Positions 1 through 8,915 of a stretch of DNA of 64,000 nt are shown here, piece after piece. A program made the position numbers and the translations under genes. Within the stretch, counting starts at the first letter, position 1. Each line of letters starts with the position of its first letter. Source of the stretch: Candidatus Zhuqueibacterota bacterium (GTDB lineage Bacteria; Zhuqueibacterota; Zhuqueibacteria; Residuimicrobiales; Krinioviventaceae); the NCBI GenBank assembly GCA_016934825.1, contig JAFGSB010000018.1, forward strand, positions 1 through 64,000, in the 5' to 3' direction. Below the pieces are notes generated by a model that was not told the origin of the DNA, did not search any database, and saw only the letters and a list, made by a program, of their open reading frames with translations.

Positions 1-367
1 AACGATTAACCTACTAAATTTTTTGTCTGATAAAACACAGATAAACAAAAATTTACAGGGATTTAGCGCTTTTCGATTCCTTAATACTGACTGGCCTATA
101 AATAATCGTTAATAATAATTTATTTAACGCTATATTTAAAAACACTTGAAAGGGAAAATTAGTTCTATTCAGGTAAAATTTATATCTTTATTAGGTGATT
201 TTATTGAATTAAAATCTCTATTATTTTCACCAGTGTACTAATTTAATAAATTATTTTAAATAACAAAATTAGTTGTTGAAATTTGTAAATAAATTTAAAA
301 CAGCTTGACTTTTAAAATACAGCTTAGCCATGACCGCACAAGTCAACGAATAAAAAAAGAGGCTGTA
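1..367. other. AT-rich gene-free stretch upstream of the kinase locus
   Basis: Very AT-rich DNA with no supported reading frame. The only open frame entering it begins at a TTG at 305 and has no ribosome binding site, so I place the first start at ATG 368. A promoter for the two-component genes is expected here, but no convincing -35/-10 pair stands out against the AT background. Confidence 0.4.
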
Positions 368-670
368 ATGTTTATCCCGTTACAAATATTATTGCTGAAC
401 AATGCTGTATTAAATGCCGAATTATTGGATAATGAGCTTTTAGAAGCACATTTAAATCTTATAACCAACAATGAGAAGAATAAAGACGATTTTAATAAAA
501 AGATAAATCACTTTTCTCCCAACCTTATCATATCAGAACATAACATCTTAAAATTTAACCGAATTGAAAACCTTAAAAAAATAAAAAAATTCCACATGAC
601 ATACAATTTCTCATTATCACGAATTTGCCGAATGAAAAAATTGCCGAAGTGTAAAAGGCCTGGGTGGTGA
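368..670 (+). pseudogene. Decayed N-terminal receiver (REC) domain of the downstream hybrid kinase
   Basis: From ATG 368 (AGAGG six bases upstream) the frame encodes a receiver-like beta1-alpha1 (PLQILLLNNAVLNAELLDNE) and beta3 (SPNLIISEHNI). The two acidic-pocket residues after beta1 are Asn, and the phospho-acceptor Asp is replaced by Glu. After the A7 run at 583-589 this frame loses similarity, but the -1 frame continues as a receiver: IPHDIQFLIITNLPNEKIAEV, then TAA at 652-654, then KAWVVTFLKHNHKK, which enters the start of the kinase and holds the usual FLK before alpha5. One frameshift plus one stop therefore separate a former REC domain from the kinase. Seen: the frames and residues. 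Inferred: the ancestral gene was REC-PAS-PAS-kinase-REC. The remaining ORF overlaps the kinase GTG start by 7 bases and could still be translated as a short peptide. Confidence 0.6.
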
Positions 671-2655
671 CTTTTTTAAAACATAATCATAAAAAGCTAG
701 AATCCGCAGAAAAAATTATGAATTCCAAAAATGAAATAAAAGAGCCCGAACTTATACTAAGTGAAGATATTTCTCAACTTCAGGCAATCCTCGGGTCATT
801 AAGGGAAACTTTGATCGTTGTTTATGATCAGGATGGGTGTCATAAATATGTTTTGGCAAGTCCCGAACTCAATGAGAGATACGGTTTAAAATGTTATGAA
901 TTAACGGGAAAATCATTATCCATATTATATTCTCCCACCGATGCAATCCAAAGAATCAACGATATAAAACATGTATTTAAAACCGGCAATAGTCTTAGAA
1001 ATGAGATTATTACAATCTTCCCCAACGGTCCTTTCTGGCATGATCTATCATTAACTCCTATGAAAAATAAACAAGGGGATATAACCGGAGTGGTTGGATT
1101 TCTTTTGGATATTACAAAAAGGAAAAAAGCCGAACAGGAACAACTCCGGCTGGTAACAGCTTTTGAACAGATAGCGGAAAGTATAGTCATAACAGACACG
1201 AATGCGAAAATTATCTATATTAATCCCGCTGTCGAAAAGGTGACAAAATATAGTCGTGATGAATTGATAAATCAAAACTGCCGGTTATTCAACAGCGGTA
1301 AACATGATCTTGACTTTTACAAGGAAATGTGGAAAACAATTCTGAGCGGTCAAATATGGACCAGCCAGATCATCAATAAAAGAAAAGATGGTACTCTGTT
1401 TGAAGAAAAAATCACCATATCGCCGATTAGGGACAAAAACGGCACCATTATTAATTATGTCGCGATTAAAAAAGATGTCACCGACGAAAAGCGATTGGAA
1501 CGACAGCTCTTCCAGGCGCAAAAAATGGAAGCAATCGGAACATTGGCCGGCGGGATTGCGCACGATTTTAACAACATATTAGCGGCCATCCTCGGATTTA
1601 CGGAATTATCTTTACGAAATACCAAATCAAACGCAAGGCTACAGCGAAATCTTGGATATGTACTGCAAGTCGGCTATCGCGCAAAAGACCTGATTAAACA
1701 GATACTGGCTTTCAGCCGTCTTAATCAACAGGAGAAAAAACCATTACAAATCAGTTTGATCATAAAAGAAGCGTTAAAACTTTTAAGGGCTTCGCTGCCG
1801 ACAACGATTGAAATCCAGCAGAAAATAATTGCAAAATCAAGTATTGTGATGGCTGATCCAACCCAAATTCACCAGGTATTGATGAATTTGTGTACAAATG
1901 CCGCTCATTCCATGCGGGACATCGGTGGAATTTTGGAAATCGGGCTTTTTAATGTAAATATTTCCCATGAAGACATTGTTCATTATCATGATATAAAACC
2001 GGGTCCCTATGTCAAATTCACTGTTAGCGACACGGGTTATGGAATAAGTCCTGATATTATTGAAAGGATTTTTGACCCGTATTTCACAACCAAAAAACCC
2101 GGGGAGGGTACAGGTATGGGATTATCTGTTGTCCACGGGATAATCAAAAGTCATCAGGGAGATATAGTCGTCTACAGTGAAAAAAACAAAGGCACCAGTT
2201 TTCATATATTACTGCCCCGGATGGAAACGGAAATAGAGGAAGAAGAAGAACAAATAAAACCCCTGCCTCATGGACATGAAAGGATACTGTTTGTTGATGA
2301 TGAAAAATCATTGGTAAATATCGGCAAGGAAATGCTGGAACAATTAGGATATAAAGTTGTAGGAAAAACAAACAGCATAAAAGCCCTGCAAGTATTTTCC
2401 GCACAACCCGGAGATTTCGATCTGATCATAACGGATCAAACCATGCCGCATTTAACAGGCGCTGAACTGGCAAAAAAAATCTTTCTTATTAGGCCGGATA
2501 TTCCTATTATACTATGTACAGGATTCAGTGAAGTCATCTCGGAAGAAAAAGCAAAGTCAATAGGCATTCGTGAATATATTATGAAGCCCATATTCATGAA
2601 AGAAATTGCATATGTTGTCAGGCGTCTGCTTGACGTAAAAATCCGGGGAGAATAA
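664..2655 (+). CDS. Hybrid sensor histidine kinase, PAS-PAS-HisKA-HATPase-REC
   Basis: Cytoplasmic two-component kinase without membrane segments. Two PAS domains (about residues 36-150 and 160-280) are followed by a HisKA dimerisation domain with phospho-acceptor His300 in GGIAHDFNNILA, an HATPase with N box (LMNLCTNAAHSM), DTGYGI and GTGMGLS, and a C-terminal receiver with DD near residue 545, acceptor Asp591 (LIITDQTMP) and Lys641 (YIMKPI). It should autophosphorylate on His300, pass phosphate to its own Asp591, and possibly on to the separate regulator encoded 2 bases downstream. The GTG at 664 has AAAGG upstream. An in-frame ATG at 718 is an alternative start that would drop the receiver alpha5 remnant (VTFLKHNHKK). 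The ligand sensed is unknown. Confidence 0.93.
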   Translation: MVTFLKHNHKKLESAEKIMNSKNEIKEPELILSEDISQLQAILGSLRETLIVVYDQDGCHKYVLASPELNERYGLKCYELTGKSLSILYSPTDAIQRINDIKHVFKTGNSLRNEIITIFPNGPFWHDLSLTPMKNKQGDITGVVGFLLDITKRKKAEQEQLRLVTAFEQIAESIVITDTNAKIIYINPAVEKVTKYSRDELINQNCRLFNSGKHDLDFYKEMWKTILSGQIWTSQIINKRKDGTLFEEKITISPIRDKNGTIINYVAIKKDVTDEKRLERQLFQAQKMEAIGTLAGGIAHDFNNILAAILGFTELSLRNTKSNARLQRNLGYVLQVGYRAKDLIKQILAFSRLNQQEKKPLQISLIIKEALKLLRASLPTTIEIQQKIIAKSSIVMADPTQIHQVLMNLCTNAAHSMRDIGGILEIGLFNVNISHEDIVHYHDIKPGPYVKFTVSDTGYGISPDIIERIFDPYFTTKKPGEGTGMGLSVVHGIIKSHQGDIVVYSEKNKGTSFHILLPRMETEIEEEEEQIKPLPHGHERILFVDDEKSLVNIGKEMLEQLGYKVVGKTNSIKALQVFSAQPGDFDLIITDQTMPHLTGAELAKKIFLIRPDIPIILCTGFSEVISEEKAKSIGIREYIMKPIFMKEIAYVVRRLLDVKIRGE

Positions 2656-2657
2656 TT

Positions 2658-3026
2658 ATGGCGAGAATTTTAATCATTGACGATGATAGTCAGATTCGTT
2701 TTATTATTCGTGAACTTTTGGAAAATTCGGGCTATACGGTTGGAGAAGCATCTGATGGAGATGAGGCGATAAAACTAAATCATCAGGAGGCATTTGATCT
2801 GATCATAACCGACATTATTATGCCGGGGAAAGAGGGGATTCAAACGATACAGGAATTAAAAAAAGAAAATCCGGACGTAAAAATAATTGCCATTTCCGGT
2901 GGCGGCCATATCGGACCCACAGTATATCTGGATATGGCTCAAAAAATGGGGGCCGATTTATCAATCCCCAAACCTTTTAATCTGGACCTGTTTCTTAAAA
3001 AAGTTAAAGAACTGTTGAAAAAGTAA
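2658..3026 (+). CDS. Single-domain response regulator (CheY-like receiver)
   Basis: A stand-alone receiver of 122 residues with no output domain. The acidic pocket is D8-D9-D10, the phospho-acceptor is Asp52 (LIITDIIMPGKEG), the switch Ser lies in AISGG, and the conserved Lys is in IPKPF. It begins 2 bases after the kinase stop behind GGGGAG, so the two are cotranscribed and it is the natural phosphate partner of the kinase. Output must pass through protein-protein contact or a further phosphorelay protein not seen here. A weak stem (GTAACC/GGTTAC, 3023-3043) overlaps the stop but lacks a T tract, so I do not call a terminator. Confidence 0.92.
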   Translation: MARILIIDDDSQIRFIIRELLENSGYTVGEASDGDEAIKLNHQEAFDLIITDIIMPGKEGIQTIQELKKENPDVKIIAISGGGHIGPTVYLDMAQKMGADLSIPKPFNLDLFLKKVKELLKK

Positions 3027-3111
3027 CCTGTCTCAAAGGTTACAACAGCGGTTAATACACGGGGCCATATAAATAAATTTTATTTGATAAAATTCTACCG
3101 GGAAGATATTA

Positions 3112-4401
<1,290 letters not shown>

Positions 4402-4403
4402 TT

Positions 4404-4438
4404 AAAAAAACTCCGGCAAACAAAAAACCGGAGTTTTT
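4404..4438 (-). terminator. Rho-independent terminator or attenuator hairpin before purA
   Basis: CTCCGG (4411-4416) pairs with CCGGAG (4428-4433). An A7 run on one flank and a T5 run on the other allow it to work on both strands. On the minus strand it lies after the secD-secF-STAS genes and just before the purA start. It either ends the upstream operon or terminates a short purA leader. Confidence 0.75.
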
Positions 4439-4458
4439 CGTTCAAAATGAAAACCTTT

Positions 4459-4493
4459 TATATAATAACTTGTCTGTTATATCGCAACAGACA
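4459..4493 (-). promoter_or_regulatory. Possible purA promoter with an overlapping inverted-repeat operator
   Basis: The 8-base inverted repeat TGTCTGTT-atatcgc-AACAGACA (4471-4493) is perfect. Read on the minus strand, its loop and arm overlap TTGCGA (4482-4487), which is followed after 17 bases by TATATA (4459-4464), a sigma70-like pair pointing at purA. The operator and promoter reading is inference; promoter consensus in this lineage is not established. Confidence 0.35.
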
Positions 4494-4587
4494 TAAACCT
4501 GATTGTAATGAAATAAAAACCGATTTACTATTAAAAACTTGACAATACAGATGAACATCAATCGGGGTTCTGCGGATTAAATATTTT

Positions 4588-4929
4588 TTATACTAAAAAA
4601 CTTTTAACAGCATCATCCGTGTTATCATAAGTACTAAAAACTGTGAGGAGTTTCGTAATTTTCAGCAGGCTTTTAATTTTTTCCGTGATCGACGCAAGCT
4701 TAAGATCACCTCCGGCGTTTCGAATGGTTGTCAATGCATTTATTAAAATTCCCAGTCCCGAACTATTCATCCAATTTACATTTGAAAGATCGGCAACCAC
4801 CCGCGTATTACCGGATTCGACCAGATCATGCAGCTTTTCGTTCAGCGTTGCCGCATCGGGGCCGCCCATTATTTTACCGGATAATTCAAGAACTACAATT
4901 CCATTTTCAATACGTTCGATCATTTCCAT
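4588..4929 (-). CDS. STAS-domain anti-sigma factor antagonist (SpoIIAA-like)
   Basis: A 113-residue single STAS domain. The phosphorylatable serine is Ser57 in the NSSGLGIL signature, where the usual DSSG has Asn for Asp. Such proteins bind or release an anti-sigma kinase according to Ser phosphorylation; neither kinase nor sigma factor is present here. The ATG at 4929 is preferred over an upstream TTG because GGGAG lies 7-8 bases before it. It follows secF by about 35 bases, a gap holding the perfect palindrome CCACAAATTTGTGG (4945-4958). It is probably cotranscribed with secDF. Confidence 0.88.
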   Translation of the reverse strand: MEMIERIENGIVVLELSGKIMGGPDAATLNEKLHDLVESGNTRVVADLSNVNWMNSSGLGILINALTTIRNAGGDLKLASITEKIKSLLKITKLLTVFSTYDNTDDAVKSFLV

Positions 4930-4964
4930 AATCTTTCTCCCTGCCCACAAATTTGTGGAAAGAT

Positions 4965-5873
4965 TTATTTTCTTTTATTTGTCTCGGCACGTTTATACCA
5001 TTCAATGATTATTGGGCTGGCAACATAAATTGAAGAATACGTTCCGATTAATACACCAACAATTAATGCAAACGCAAAATTATGAATAACTTCACCGCCC
5101 ATAATGAAAAGGATAAAGACAACGATAAGCGTAGTAAATGAAGTTATTATGGTTCTGCTCAATGTTTGATTTATACTGGTATTGATCAGATTTTCAAATG
5201 TTTCCCGTCTTAATACTTTTAAATTTTCACGTATTCTGTCAAAAACAACAATTGTGTCGTTAAGGGAATAACCCACAATAGTCAGAAAAGCCGCTACAAC
5301 AGCGAGCGAAATTTCATAATTCAGGAGTGAAAAAATTCCAAGAGTAATAAGAACATCATGGAACAATGCAATAACTGCGCCTACAGCAAATTTAAATTCA
5401 AATCGCCAGCTAATATATATAAGTATGCCAAACAAGGAAAATAAAATAGCAAATATAGCGGCCCGGCGTAATTCGCTTCCGATTTTAGGGCCGATTTCCG
5501 TAACAGCTCGAATATCATATTTATTATCCGGAAAATCTTTATTCAACTCTTGTTCCATGATGATGGCAACATCCGAACCCTCTTCCATTTGTTCGACACG
5601 AATGATAAATTCATTTTCTGCAGGTAAACCAATTCGCTTTATTTCAGCATTTCCAAAACCGATATCGCTTAATGAATTTCTTAAAGTTCCGGCATCCATT
5701 TGTTTTTCAAATTTTATCTGAAGTGAGGTCCCGCCTGTGAAATCGATTCCGTATTTAATACCTTTGTGAAAAAAAATGGATATAATACCGATCAGGATCA
5801 AAGCTCCCGAAAAGATATAAGCATACTTTCTCTGCCCAATTATATTTAATTTTAAATTTTTAAATAGTTGCAT
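4965..5873 (-). CDS. secF: Protein translocase subunit SecF
   Basis: Inner-membrane RND-type subunit that with SecD uses the proton-motive force to help complete preprotein export through SecYEG. At 302 residues it has the N-terminal helix, the GIDFTGGTSLQIKF motif after TM1, a periplasmic P1 loop, and five further membrane segments with GYSLNDTIVVFDRIRE. It is separated from secD by 48 bases on the same strand, the usual secD-secF order. Confidence 0.96.
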   Translation of the reverse strand: MQLFKNLKLNIIGQRKYAYIFSGALILIGIISIFFHKGIKYGIDFTGGTSLQIKFEKQMDAGTLRNSLSDIGFGNAEIKRIGLPAENEFIIRVEQMEEGSDVAIIMEQELNKDFPDNKYDIRAVTEIGPKIGSELRRAAIFAILFSLFGILIYISWRFEFKFAVGAVIALFHDVLITLGIFSLLNYEISLAVVAAFLTIVGYSLNDTIVVFDRIRENLKVLRRETFENLINTSINQTLSRTIITSFTTLIVVFILFIMGGEVIHNFAFALIVGVLIGTYSSIYVASPIIIEWYKRAETNKRK

Positions 5874-5921
5874 TCTGATTCCGTCTCCTCAGACTAATTA
5901 TTTAGATTTACCGGTCTTTCT

Positions 5922-7988
5922 TTAAATGCTTAATTTTTTAATGGCATATCTGGATGTAATCATTTCAAATACAAGTCTGGTCACGACAATGGCCGTAAAC
6001 ATACTCGCTAAAATTCCAATTGATAAAGTAAGGGCAAACCCCTTTATCGGGCCGGTGCCGAAACTATATAACACTACGGCGGTAATTAATGTAGTTACAT
6101 TGGCGTCCAAAATTGTTCTGAAAGCCCTGTTATAACCGCTGTCAATTGAAGCCCGGATTGTTTTCCCGGTCTGCAATTCTTCCCGTATCCTTTCAAATAT
6201 AAGCACATTTGCATCAACGGCCATACCTACCGTAAGAATAATACCGGCAATTCCGGGCAGGGTTAATGTAGCGTGAAAACCGGCCATAAACGCCAATACA
6301 AATACAATATTCAACATCAACGCGAAATCAGCCACAATACCGGACGCCCTGTAATAAAAGATCATAAACAAAATGACCAATAACAAACCGATTAAAACTG
6401 AATTCTTGCCTTTGGCAATGGAGTCATGACCCAGGGAAGGGCCGACCGTATTTTCAGTAATCGAATGGATCGGAGCGGGCAGGGCGCCGGCTCTCAGAAC
6501 CAATGCCAGGTCTTTTGCTTCTTCCATTTCCCCGACTTCAATTCGGGCGCTGCCGGATGGAATTTTTTCTTTAATACGCGGTGCGGAAGCGACTTTATTA
6601 TCCAATACAATAGCCAAAAACTTGCCCACATTCATACCGGTAACGACGGCAAATTTTTTGGTACCTTCACCATTGAGTTCCATATGTACTTCCGCTCCGC
6701 CAGCCTGCAAACTGGATTGGCCGCCGCCGCCTATTTGTACCTGCGCATTGGTCAGCATTGATCCCAATAATTCGGGTTCTTTCTTGACTAAATGAAGATC
6801 GTAATACTGTTCCTCACCCATGGTCGTGGTTTCCCGACCCCATAAAAATTCCGAATCTCCGGGGATGATTTCCTGTACTTCGGGTAATTGCAGAATCCTT
6901 TGCACGGCTCTTTCATTTTTTACCGGAACAAAAATTTCATTTCTTCCCTGTATCTGTCTTAACAGGGAAGAGAAAGGTTTTTCAGAAAATGTTTTCTCAT
7001 CGATAACTACTTCTTCGCCTTCCTGCGGTTGTTCCTGCTCCTGTTCCTGTTCGCCAAAAAGTTCCTCAATGGATACTTCTTTATCTTCCGCCTTTTCACC
7101 ATCGGCGATTGTCGTTGTATCAGTTTCTGCTGAATCATCACCTGTTAAGGACTCAACGGAAATAGCTTCCCCTTTTCTCAATTTGCGAAGTATACGATCA
7201 ATATCATTGATCAGGGAAACGACAATATCGGCATCCTTTACCAGTTTGAATTCAAGCAACGCCGTCTTGCCGATAACCGATTTGGCTCGTTGTATGTTTT
7301 GTATACCGGCCAATTCAATAACGATCCTGCGGCTCCCTTCTTTTTGGATGGACGGCTCGGAAACGCCGAACTGATCGATACGATTTCGAATATTCTCCAA
7401 CGTCCGATCTATGGCATCTTCGGCTTCTTGTTGCAATTCTTTGATTATATTATCATCGGCTTCACCTTTGCGCCCATAATAACGATTTAATCTTATATCC
7501 CTGCTTCTAAAATTTGCCTGCAAAGCGCTAAAGAAATCCGTGCCTTCTCTGTCAGTCTCTCTCTGCGTCGCATTAATAATATCCTCTAATCTATCGTCCT
7601 TGTTTTTCGCTTTTTCACGCAGTAATTGCGGCAAATCTACTTCATAAACCAGATATGTACCGCCCTGAAGGTCCAAACCCTGCCGTATCGCATTTCCTTC
7701 AACTTTGATCAATCTGGCATTCAGTTTAATTAATTTATCACTCAGTTCAAGAGCGTAATCAAGTGAATCATCATTTACTTTTTCACGCACCAGGGTTTCC
7801 AAATCTCCCTGTGTTAAACCGGCTTCGATCTCCGCTTTTCCCAATCCGGACAACGAACTGATTTTCTCTATAAAACCCGCTTCACCCTTTTGTAATCCCC
7901 CCAATTGTAATGTTGGATATAATGAAATAACTGATAATACTATCAAAACTAAAATAAGTACTAATCTGAATGCATGCTCTTTCTGCAT
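5922..7988 (-). CDS. secD: Protein translocase subunit SecD
   Basis: Partner of SecF in proton-driven preprotein release. The 688-residue protein has TM1 near residues 7-28, the GLDLQGGTYLVYEV motif, a P1 head with RNRIDQFGVSEPSIQ and GKTALLEF, and the C-terminal five-TM bundle with ENTVGPSLG and GMAVDANVLIFERIREEL. About residues 280-345 form an acidic, Gln/Glu-rich, low-complexity insert in the periplasmic head, which makes it longer than typical SecD. The roughly 290-base gap upstream is shared with a divergent plus-strand gene and should hold promoters for both. Confidence 0.96.
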   Translation of the reverse strand: MQKEHAFRLVLILVLIVLSVISLYPTLQLGGLQKGEAGFIEKISSLSGLGKAEIEAGLTQGDLETLVREKVNDDSLDYALELSDKLIKLNARLIKVEGNAIRQGLDLQGGTYLVYEVDLPQLLREKAKNKDDRLEDIINATQRETDREGTDFFSALQANFRSRDIRLNRYYGRKGEADDNIIKELQQEAEDAIDRTLENIRNRIDQFGVSEPSIQKEGSRRIVIELAGIQNIQRAKSVIGKTALLEFKLVKDADIVVSLINDIDRILRKLRKGEAISVESLTGDDSAETDTTTIADGEKAEDKEVSIEELFGEQEQEQEQPQEGEEVVIDEKTFSEKPFSSLLRQIQGRNEIFVPVKNERAVQRILQLPEVQEIIPGDSEFLWGRETTTMGEEQYYDLHLVKKEPELLGSMLTNAQVQIGGGGQSSLQAGGAEVHMELNGEGTKKFAVVTGMNVGKFLAIVLDNKVASAPRIKEKIPSGSARIEVGEMEEAKDLALVLRAGALPAPIHSITENTVGPSLGHDSIAKGKNSVLIGLLLVILFMIFYYRASGIVADFALMLNIVFVLAFMAGFHATLTLPGIAGIILTVGMAVDANVLIFERIREELQTGKTIRASIDSGYNRAFRTILDANVTTLITAVVLYSFGTGPIKGFALTLSIGILASMFTAIVVTRLVFEMITSRYAIKKLSI

Positions 7989-8276
7989 AAATTCTTCACC
8001 TCCAAAAGAGAAATAATTTTAAAACATAAATAGCCGAATAATATAACGTTTTTTTATTATAAAAGTCAATTAAAAATTGAAAAATCAAGGTATCGCGCAA
8101 CATTCCCGAATATCAAAACTAAATTGGATGAAAAATGATATCATATTTTTGATAACGCATTCAATTAATACACGGATTAACAAAATTTGACCACCTTCCG
8201 CCTGAGCATCCGTATTGAATGTGAAACAAAAACAAAAAAATTACGTTTTTTTACTGAATAGTCAATGGAGAAAATT

Positions 8277-8915
8277 ATGAAACGTTTTTTCATCACATTC
8301 ATCATTTTGTTAATATCCTCAACCTTACCGGCAATGGATATGAGCATAAACAGATCGATCCGCATTGAAGACGGGCACAAACAGCGTCACGGCTGTATGA
8401 CAATTAGCGGGAATATCAACGTCGGTGAAAACAGCAAGGTCCTGGGTTCGTGCCGAACCGTTAACGGTAATATTCTGGTTGGCGCCCGTTCAACAGTAGA
8501 AAAATTGCAAACCGTCAACGGAAATATTTCGATTGATGAAGATACAAAAATATATTCTAATATCCAATCCGTTAACGGCAGGGTAACCTGTGCAACCGAT
8601 GTGACTGTCAGGGGTAGTATCCAAACAGTAAACGGATTTATTGAATTAGACCATACACAGGTTAAAAGGGATATTACAACTCACAATGGAGATATAAGCC
8701 TGAATAGCGGCTCGGTGGTCGAACGTAATATAATCATTAAACACAGCGACAGGGATAAACGGCGCAAAAAGCCTTTAAATATTTCTCTTTCAGGTAATTC
8801 CATTGTTGAAGGCGATATTATCGTTAAAGACAGAAGCCTAAAGGTTTTCGTTTATATTGAAGACGGCAGTAAAGTATTGGGAGAAATAAAAAACGCCAAT
8901 ATCATTAATGATTGA
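8277..8915 (+). CDS. Secreted bactofilin-like / beta-helix repeat protein
   Basis: I do not recognise a named family. The protein starts with a signal peptide (MKRFFITFIILLISS...LPA) followed by short repeats with the core VNGNI/VNGRV/VNGFI and HNGDI at roughly 18-residue spacing. This suggests a right-handed beta-helix like polymer-forming (bactofilin-type) proteins or DUF4097-like adhesion proteins, here exported. The C-terminal part is basic (DRDKRRKKP) and then returns to the repeat style. ATG 8277 is chosen because GGAG lies 6 bases upstream; an upstream in-frame start gives MEKI ahead of it. It ends exactly where selA ends on the other strand, with no spacer. Confidence 0.75.
   Translation: MKRFFITFIILLISSTLPAMDMSINRSIRIEDGHKQRHGCMTISGNINVGENSKVLGSCRTVNGNILVGARSTVEKLQTVNGNISIDEDTKIYSNIQSVNGRVTCATDVTVRGSIQTVNGFIELDHTQVKRDITTHNGDISLNSGSVVERNIIIKHSDRDKRRKKPLNISLSGNSIVEGDIIVKDRSLKVFVYIEDGSKVLGEIKNANIIND

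Noticed and set aside
305-367. TTG-initiated N-terminal extension of the first plus-strand frame
   Set aside because: No ribosome site at 305, whereas ATG 368 has AGAGG at good distance and begins exactly where receiver-like sequence begins.
3023-3043. Terminator after the response regulator gene
   Set aside because: A 6-base stem overlaps the stop codon but no T tract follows it.
6820-7374. 184-codon plus-strand frame opposite secD
   Set aside because: It is Ser-rich antisense of the SecD acidic insert, with no ribosome site or recognisable motif.
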